NCBI GenBank assembly: GCA_946811185.2
Contig: OX328099.1
Coordinates: forward strand, 70,188,714-70,252,713
DNA: 64,000 nucleotides
Direction: 5' to 3'
Origin: Hippopus hippopus
Lineage: Eukaryota; Mollusca; Bivalvia; Cardiida; Cardiidae
In this document: piece by piece, positions 56,792 through 64,000 of the stretch
Layout: every line of letters begins with the position of its first letter
How positions within the stretch are numbered: position 1 is the stretch's first letter
Translations under genes and position numbers: made by a program
The notes under the pieces: model-generated
Databases searched by the model: none
Told to the model about the DNA's origin: nothing
Seen by the model: only the letters and a program-made list of their open reading frames with translations

Positions 56792-58438
56792 TTACAGTTT
56801 ATTGTAAATGCCAATCTCCTTTATGAAAGCGATAACAGATTCAACAATGACAGAATCAAAAAGATTTTTTAAACTATCGACGTTGAAATATTTTGAACGA
56901 ACTGGCTGAAAGTCAATGCAATCCAATAGGATATGCCTTACAGAAAAGGATGCATTGCATGGAATACATTCAGGGGCATCATCTCTGGTCAAGAGCCAGG
57001 AATGTGTGATGCGTGAATGGCCAATTCGAAGTCGTGCAATTACCACTTCCCCTCGACGAACAGACCTGTAAACGGGGTACCATTCACCAAGGGACGGTTT
57101 AACTGAATGCAGTTTATTGAAAACATCAGCATCCCACTGCGATTGCCAAGAAGATTGGATATGTGTTAAAACGGAGGATTTAAAATCAGTGTGTGGAACT
57201 TTAAAATCTGAAATGGGAAGGTTAAGTGCAGATTTGGCAGACCTATCGGCATTTTCATTGCCTTTGATGCCTACATGACTTGGAAGCCAGCAGAACACCA
57301 ATCTATTCATAGAAGAAATTTGTGAGATCCTTTCAAGTAAACTACAGATTAAGGGATCCTCAAGTCGTTGATTTGAAAGGGCCTGTAATGTTGACAAAGA
57401 GTCCGAAAAAATAATAAAACGGTTGGAGTTAGAACGTTCAGCTAGATTAATTGCTTTAATTTCAGCAGAGAGGATAGAGGAGTTGTTTGGAAGGCGGCAC
57501 TTCAAGCTCCTTTCTCCATTAACAGCGGCAGCTGCTACAGAATTTCCCTCTTTAGATCCATTTGTATAGATGGGTTTGAAGGAAAAATAATGCTCCTTTA
57601 TCTCGTTGTATCTAGCATGAAACACAGTTCTATCCGTGACAGACTTTTTGTCAGATGCAAGGTCAAATCTGAATTCTGCACTGTTTAGTGTCCATGGAGG
57701 GATTTCAGAGATTTTATAGTCGGCAATAGACTCAGTGTCTATGCCAAGGTTATCTACAATGGGCTCCATGCGGATACCAAATGGAGGAATAACATTTGAT
57801 TTCCTTTCAAAAAGACGTTTATATTGAGGTTTAAAAACAACGTTATGAGTTGGATTAAAACGATTGGACTTCAGTTTTAAAAGATATTGAAGCGAGAGTT
57901 TTTCCCTCCTGTAAGAAAGAGAAGGTTCATTAGCCTCAACATAGAGACTATTGACGGGAGAAATTCTGAAAGCTCCAAGTACAAGACGCAGACCTTCGTG
58001 GTGTATAGAATCGAGAATTTTGAGGTAAGATTTACGGGCAGATCCGTATACAATAGATCCATAGTCTAATTTGGAGCGAACTAAAGACCGATAAAGCTGC
58101 AAGAGGACTTTACGGTCTGCTCCCCATTCAGAATGGGCCACAACCTTCAGAAGGTTAAGAACCTTCTTGCACTTTTTTTTAAGTGCAGTGATATGAGGAA
58201 GGAAGGAAGGAAGGAAGGAAGGAAAGCTTTCTGCCAAAGATGACTCCAAGAAATTTAAACTCAGAAACGACTTCAATTTTAGTTTTGTCCAAATACAGTT
58301 CAGGGTCTGGATGAACACCACGTAGATTACAAAGGTGCATGCACTTAGTTTTGGACTTTGAAAATTTGAAGCCATTTTCATCAGACCACGTTTGGAGTTT
58401 GTTGAGTTTGTTGAGACACTGTTAAAGTTGTCTCTCAT
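56792..58438 (-). pseudogene. LINE ORF2 RT thumb, RNase H and zinc motif
   Basis: A 548-codon open segment: thumb and connection (VLLQLYRSLVRSKLDYG), RNase H (IYTNGSKEG, LSAEIKAINLA, FSDSLSTLQAL, FCWLPSHVGIKGNENADRSA) and C-terminal CIPCNASFSVRHILLDC. The first RNase H catalytic Asp, present as TDGS in copy 1, is Asn here. A GGAA microsatellite near 58196 adds extra Ser-Phe-Leu-Pro codons. Confidence 0.87.
58196..58225. repeat. (GGAA)n microsatellite inside LINE
   Basis: About seven GGAA units, absent at the corresponding place of LINE copy 1. Confidence 0.9.
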
Positions 58439-58903
58439 TAATATTCATATTTCGAGATCTGAAGCATATAACAAAGTCATCAACATAAAGGGAACAGTCT
58501 ACACCAGGACAGATAGCTTTAACTATACTGTTTATTTTTACACTGAAAAGTGTAACAGAGAGAATACATCCTTGGGGTACACTCATCTCCTGTTCGCGGG
58601 CTCCCGAGACAGTATTACCAACTCGGACGCGGAAAAGACGTTCATCCAAGAAGGCTGAAATAAAAAGAGGAAGACGGCCTCGAAGACCAAAGTCATGCAA
58701 GTCTTTAAGAATTCCGTATTTCCAAGACGTGTCGTAAGCGCTTTCAAGGTCGAAAAAGACAGATACAACATGCAGGCTTCTCTGACAAAGGTTTCAAAGC
58801 GGACAAGATGATCGATGGTGCCACGTTGGCGACGAAATCCACTCTGTACATCAACGATGAGGTTGTTTTTCTCTAAAAACCAGACAAGCCTGTCGTTGAC
58901 CAT
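58422..58903 (-). pseudogene. LINE ORF2 reverse transcriptase palm, frameshifted
   Basis: VNDRLVWF, QSGFRRQRGTIDHLVRFE, then after a frame change SVPQGCILSVTLFSVKIN and the catalytic YVDDF. RT core blocks are otherwise in the normal order. Confidence 0.87.
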
Positions 58904-58938
58904 ACGTTCTAGGGTCTTGCAGAGACAACTAGTAAGAG

Positions 58939-59663
58939 CTAGTTGGCTGGGTCACTAGCATTCTTGCCAGGTTTTGGGATAGGAATGACTAGTGCCTCCC
59001 GCCAGGATGAAGGAAAATCACCTGACTGCCAGATATCATTAAAAATATCAAGTAAAACGGAAAGAGAAGTAAAAGGTAAGTGTTTTAAAAACTGGTAATG
59101 AACTTTATCTTGGCCAGGAGAGGAATCGTGAGCTCTATTCAGAGCAGATTTTAATTCTTTAAAGGTGAAGAGTTTATTATAATGCTCTGAATTAGAAGAA
59201 TTGAAATTAAGTTTTTTCTTTTCTTCTCTGGCTTTATTCCTCTGAAACTTTTCAGAATAGTTTGCAGAGGAAGACTTTTTGCAAAAGTTGTCTGCAAGAG
59301 CATCAGCTATATCCTGGGGCGATTCCAACGAAGTATTGTTAACTTCAAGGTGACTAAGAGGGGGCTGGCCTTTGCCATTGATCTTTCTGATCATGTCCCA
59401 GGTTTTTTTAGCAGTAGTTCTACTGTTTAATTTAGAGACATATTGTCTCCAAGTCTTGCGCTTACTTTCTCTAATGGTACAACGGGCCTTTGCCCTGGAA
59501 ATACGGAATAGGTTATGATTTTCTTTGGTAGGCCTGAGGTTAAACTTTCTAAGGGCTCGTTTTCTGTATCTGACAGCCTGTTTACAATCATCATTGTACC
59601 AAGGCTTGTCAGGACGTTTTGGATTTGTCGAGGTCTGAGGGACGGACTGTTTAGCTGCATCAA
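58939..59663 (-). pseudogene. LINE ORF2 endonuclease-RT linker and RT start
   Basis: Frames 58939-59394 and 59427-59663 carry the linker (DIADALADNF) and RT block 0-1 (SPGQDKVHYQFLKHL, WREALVIPIPKPGK). A frame change separates the two. Confidence 0.8.
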
Positions 59664-59830
59664 TTAATAGGGAAGTAAAAAGTTTTGCAGGATCATCGCA
59701 ATCTCCAAATTTGTCATGTGTAATGGTCTGTTCACAGAGGGTTTCAAATCTGTTCCAGTTGGCTTTGGAAAGCTTCCATTTCTGCGGTCGTACACTGCTG
59801 GATGGTTGTGTAGATGAAAAGATAATAGAC

Positions 59831-60461
59831 TTGTATTATTTGTGCCGAGCGTGGACTTGGACCGTGGACGACGGACTAACAGGGGTCATCTCAAACGTAA
59901 ATGATAAAGGACTCAAACATTTGCTTTTTGGATTATTTGAATTGTACTTTACGCCACTTTCAGCAAATTTTCAATTATTTCACTGCGAATGTTCACTCAT
60001 TTACGGTATCTGGGTTACAAATCAGTACTAAGTCTTAATCTTTTAAGAGAACGATGATACAAATCAGTAACCGGATTAATTCAAAATATTCGCAACTGTT
60101 TGGTGGAGGCTGGGTCAAGGCCGGTAAAGCAGCAATTATGAAGTTTCTCATTTTTAAATTCATGTCTGCAAATGAAAGTGTTATGTCAAAAGTATGGGTA
60201 AAATTGATGATTATTTATTATGAGTCGTATTTATAAATTTTTCGTTACCTGGCGACGTCATTTCGTGTTTGCAACAGGCGACATTTGAAAAAACTGTGAC
60301 TTAAAATGAACCAGTTTACCCTTACCCTCAATCATTTCAATTTCATTAAGACATATATAAAATGGTATTTTCACCTATATGGTTGCAAAGTAGTCTGTTA
60401 TTGATTCGTCGCAGGCCATAAGACATTAACGGAGACTCGGTCAATCAACCATCCTTATAGG
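59831..60461. other. Gene-free stretch
   Basis: No repeat or gene recognised. Confidence 0.4.
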
Positions 60462-60830
60462 CCCAAATAGCTGCCAAAAGTAAACAAAGCGGGTTCTGAC
60501 TGCATTCAAATTTAAATGGTACTTGTTAAAAGTTTGCAATTATTGTGAAGGTGACAATCTGTTATTGTACGGTTGGTCCAGTTGCTAATCGCGGGCAGAA
60601 AAATGAATTTCAAAGTGCGCCAAAAGTTGCCAGGTCGCATCATCTTATGGTTATTTTTTACCTGATTTCAAAACTCATTGTTCTGCCAGCGGCTATCAGT
60701 TGGACCGACCGCACAATCACCGATTGTCATCTTCTCAATAATGTCTATTTTTTAATAGATGTTATTTAATGTCAAATACATTTTGACCCGTTTCTTTACT
60801 TTCGGCAACTGTTGGGGCTTTAAATATACC
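60462..60830. repeat. Foldback repeat, family K
   Basis: AAACAAAGCGGGTTCTGACTG, TGAAGGTGACAATCTGTTATTG and TGTACGGTTGGTCCAG pair with TTGGACCGACCGCACAATCACC, ATTGTCATCTTCTCAATAATG and TTTTGACCCGTTTCTTTAC. Third copy of the family. Confidence 0.75.
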
Positions 60831-60904
60831 AAAACCACAATCCAAATAGATGCTTGATATGCACGAAGAAGAAACAAACTGAGCCACTTGAAGAATTTGT
60901 CTCC

Positions 60905-61085
60905 CGTATTCACCGACTATTCTTCAGAACGTTCTTAGTCTTAACTTTCTAGAATTTTCTACACGTTAAAGTAATACAACTTCTAATTGGCGAAACCATT
61001 TGAAAGTTGTGTTACTTTCAAATTTAGGAAATCTTTGGGAATAAGACTAACAACCTTCTTACGAATTGTTGGTGAATACGGATCC
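60905..61085. repeat. Foldback repeat, family L
   Basis: TATTCACCGACTATTC and GAATTGTTGGTGAATA as outer ends; AAGTAATACAACTTCTAATTGG and GAAAGTTGTGTTACTTT inside. Part of the right inner arm (GCCAATCAG) is missing. Confidence 0.7.
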
Positions 61086-62256
61086 AGGACAACATTCCTG
61101 AGTTCAACAGAGCAAACCGATTCGAATCTTATCCATATGGTCGTACTACTTTCACGTGCATTGTAAAGTATACCGATTATGTACATTGTGCGACAGTCAC
61201 GTGCGTAGGGACAGAAACGGAAATTTTATTTCGACACATAAGCATACAAGCTCAATGGTCATAACAATTAATTACGAAGCATGCAATATATATGACATAA
61301 TTATTATTTCAATATACAAATTTTGAATAAAATGAATTATTTTAGTGATTAAGTGGACATTGTTTCTAAGTATCTTAAAATGTGAGAGTACTTTAAAAAC
61401 TATGAATCCTTTTTCTGCAATGTTTTGTATCATTAAATGAATTAAATTTGGTTGAAAGCTTTCAACAAATTTTGACAAGGTTATACGCTACATGAAAGAC
61501 TAACATAATTGCATCTTAACTAATACCCATGTTCCTTGATAAATCCAAGTTGTTACATTACATGTAAAGATTGATAAGGAAATGCGAGACTCTTTATCTA
61601 TTGACCCATTACTGAAAGAATTGAGATTTTAATATGTCCGCATTTAAAGTTTTAAGTAGCACTGTTACAAAAAATAATACATTGCATTGCAGATTGATTT
61701 AACAATACAAATTACTCTAGATACGTAATAACTGATTACATAGACTTTTCATAAAAACTTTTGAGAACTGTAAGAATTTAGCTTATTGTACGTCTTCAGA
61801 GCAAAATATGTTTGGTACACATAAATGCTTTTCAGTTTTTATACCTATGTCCATACTTAAATCCATTTCTAAATTTATGAGACTTTTTTACCCAGTCTAC
61901 AACTTTTGAAAACATTGTGACACAAGATAATACTATGTAAAAGTGTTGATACAAAAGCTAAACAGCTTATCAGACAATATATATAGATATTTAAATTAAC
62001 CCGTTACTGTGAAAATACGACTTTTTTTCTTTTTTGCAAGTTTGGGGCTTTTCAAAACTTTGTGGCAAATTGTATCAATTTATAAAAGGTAAAGAAATGT
62101 AATAACAATCATAATACATATTTACATACATATAACTGTACCAAGACATCTTTCTTTTCGTGTAATTAATACTTTTGAAAACATTGTGACACACGATATA
62201 ATTATTTACAAGCGTTAATACAAAAGTTAAATAGCTTATCAGACAATATATATATA

Positions 62257-63733
62257 CTGAACCAAAAAAGAAACTTCCCCTGTGTTTAAGTGCAAATGCA
62301 ATGTTATTTAAAAAAATCAAAATATCAGATGACCTACATATATTCGGGCGAACGATTATGTGTCCGATAAAACAAATTTTAACTCGATTGAAAGCATTTT
62401 GCAGAAGAAACCCGCTGAAAGCGATTTTCACGTGCATGCACGGACCAGTATAATTCGTGTATATTTTTTGAAACCTTTCAGTCTAATTTTATAGACTTTC
62501 ATGTCAATAAGAAAAAGACGTTGAAAAAAATTAAATTCTTTTTAGTTTTCTTTATTTTTGATATGCCTAGAATTCCGCAAAATTTACGCGAACGTGCCAT
62601 TGGCATGCTTAATGCTGGTATGACGATGAATGCTGTTGCTATGAATATTAGATGTTCTACTCGTGCTATTCGACATCTTAGGCAACGTTTTCAAGCAACA
62701 GGTCGTACAGAAGATCGCTATATTCGGAACACCCACCTGCGCAATCGCTTCCAAACTGCCACAGCCACTGCTGCTAACACCCTGGTACACATAACAACCG
62801 TATATCTGCCCAAACTGTGCGAAATCGCTTGCGCGAGGGTGGGCTACGTGCACGTCGTCCATACGTTGGTTGTGTTTTGACGCGACGTCACCGCGTAAAT
62901 CGTGTTAATTGGGCACGTACACACCAACGCTGGCTTAGACAACAATGGAATAGCGTTCTTTTCTCTGACGAGTCGAGGTTTTCCATTCATCGAGGTGATG
63001 GCAGGGTTCGAGTATACTGTAGGAGAAATGAACGTTATGCAGACTGTTGCGTACTTGAACGAGATCGTTTTGGGGGTGGGGGTTCTGTCTTGGTCTGGGC
63101 GGGCATTGCACATGGCTTTCGCACTAATCTCGTCGTTATCGAAGGGAATTTGAATGCCCAACGCTACCGAGATGAAATTCTTGCGAGGCACGTTATCCCA
63201 CTGTTTCAAAATAATGCCAATATCACTCTTTTTCAGCATGATAATGCCACAAGCCATACAGCTAGGGACAATGTGAATTTCCTCAGGGCGAATAACATTG
63301 CATTTATTAATGACTGGCCTGCCAAAAGCCCTGATCTGAATCCCATTGAACACCTTTGGGATAATTTGGACCAGCGTGTTAGACGTCGCCCTATTCCACC
63401 GTCAAACGTCATTCAGCTAAGACAATTCAGGAATAGAACAACATTCCACAAGCCGAAATCAATACACTTATCCATTCTATGCGCCATCGATGCCAGGCAG
63501 TCCTTCATGCTGAAGGTGGTCATACCCGGTATTAATTTGTGATTTTGGTGAGCGACCCCTTCCGCATTTTAACTACCATTTCACTACTTTTGGATAAACC
63601 CTCAGCAATAAATTTTTTCACACAAAGTCGCAATAAAATACTCTTTCAATGCATATAAATCTAGTTTAATCCTGATTTTCATATTTGTGTATATCTGCAC
63701 TTAGAGACAGGGGAAGTTTCTTTTTAGGTTCAG
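62257..63733 (+). mobile_element. Tc1/mariner transposon, inactive
   Basis: 1477 bp bounded by TA dinucleotides (62255-62256, 63734-63735). Terminal inverted repeats of about 42 bp start CTGAACCAAAAAAGAAACTT on the left and, complemented, CTGAACCTAAAAAGAAACTT on the right, both continuing CCCCTG and AAGTGCA. One transposase pseudogene inside. The element lies within a unit of the 265-bp tandem repeat, and removing it plus one TA restores the unit. Confidence 0.92.
62563..63535 (+). pseudogene. Tc1-type transposase, frameshifted
   Basis: The N-terminal helix-turn-helix part (MPRIPQNLRERAIGMLNAGM, STRAIRHLRQRF) is in one frame. A single-base loss near 62784 moves the DDE domain to another frame: FSDESRF (first Asp), FQHDNATSHTA (second Asp), SPDLNPIEHLW (Glu). 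By my count 35 residues separate the second Asp from the Glu, one more than classical Tc1. The usual GRPR-type basic linker is missing, and the C-terminus has a further frameshift and a TAG at an expected Trp. It could not make an active enzyme. Confidence 0.9.
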
Positions 63734-64000
63734 TATATTTATGTGTTTTATTTAACCCATTACTGCAAAGATACGACCTCTTTTGCTTTTGCAAGTTTGG
63801 GGCTTTTGAAAACAGGTAAAAAAGAAATGTGACAGGCAATCGTAATACATACGTATTTACATACACATAACTGTAGTAATACACCTTTCTTTTCTTGTAA
63901 TTTATAGTTTGAAAACATTAAGACAATGGCTGTGACAATACATGTAAAGATTAATACGGCTATGTAAGAACTGATCAATATTCTTAGGTATGACATAGGA

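Larger units (their letters stand above)
56112..59830 (-). mobile_element. I-group LINE, copy 2, 5'-truncated
   Basis: Same family as 33320-43150: 3' tail with CATTCATTCATTCA (about 56113-56130), C-terminal zinc motif, RNase H, RT and the end of the endonuclease. Similarity to copy 1 stops near 59830, so ORF1 and most of the endonuclease are absent. Several frameshifts. It lies in the opposite sense to the + strand actins and in the same sense as the EGF/Ig gene, upstream of its known exons. Confidence 0.85.
61540..64000. repeat. Diverged tandem repeat, unit about 265 bp, hosting a Tc1 element
   Basis: CTTTTGAAAACATTGTGACAC at 61903 and 62172 marks two units 269 bp apart. A third follows the Tc1 element (TTTGAAAACATTAAGAC at 63908), and an older partial unit precedes (from about 61550). 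Each contains ACCCGTTACTG, GCAAGTTTGGGGCTTTT and TACATACATATAACTGTA. It runs to the window edge. Confidence 0.8.

Overview
The window looks like a nuclear chromosome segment of an animal, most likely a mollusc and probably a bivalve. Reasons: AT-rich sequence; spliced genes with GT-AG introns; intron-free divergent actins; and many small foldback (MITE-like) and tRNA-derived SINE families whose tails (AACGGCGTTAAACACCATAC followed by ATC repeats) I associate with bivalve genomes. The species call is inference from memory. No search was run; all exon joins were worked out by eye.

Layout. 1-8 kb: repeat mosaic, including a segmental duplication of about 1 kb (2196-3600 and 4164-5205), one copy split by a SINE with a perfect 10-bp target duplication. 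8.18-9.35 kb and 14.05-15.20 kb: two divergent actin genes on the + strand, each with an uninterrupted reading frame and a splice-acceptor-like site just upstream of the ATG. Both replace the methylated histidine 73 of actin by Asn; the first also replaces residues of the ATPase site. 15.2-22.6 kb: (CA)n(TA)n, several MITE families and an approximately 30-bp minisatellite.

22.65 kb to at least 55.42 kb (perhaps 55.78 kb), minus strand: one large gene. Nine exons, eight of whose joins match in phase, plus a tenth candidate exon, encode in order several EGF-like domains, a long extracellular region I do not recognise (with a furin-type site, a coiled coil, a Cys-rich knot and amphipathic helical repeats), one Ig domain, one membrane helix and a short basic tail. 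It reads as a type I cell-surface protein. I cannot name it, and its 5' end is not defined.

The 12.5-kb intron between 30808 and 43507 holds a three-layer nest: a foldback MITE interrupted by an I-group LINE, itself interrupted by a Ty3-type LTR retrotransposon with 4-bp target duplication. That LTR element has a SCAN-like Gag and integrase remnants upstream of reverse transcriptase, the domain order described for Gmr1-like elements. All coding parts of these elements are broken. A second copy of the LINE family (56.1-59.8 kb) and a broken Tc1/mariner element (62.26-63.73 kb), sitting in an approximately 265-bp tandem repeat, fill the right end. No tRNA, rRNA, CRISPR or operon-like feature was found.
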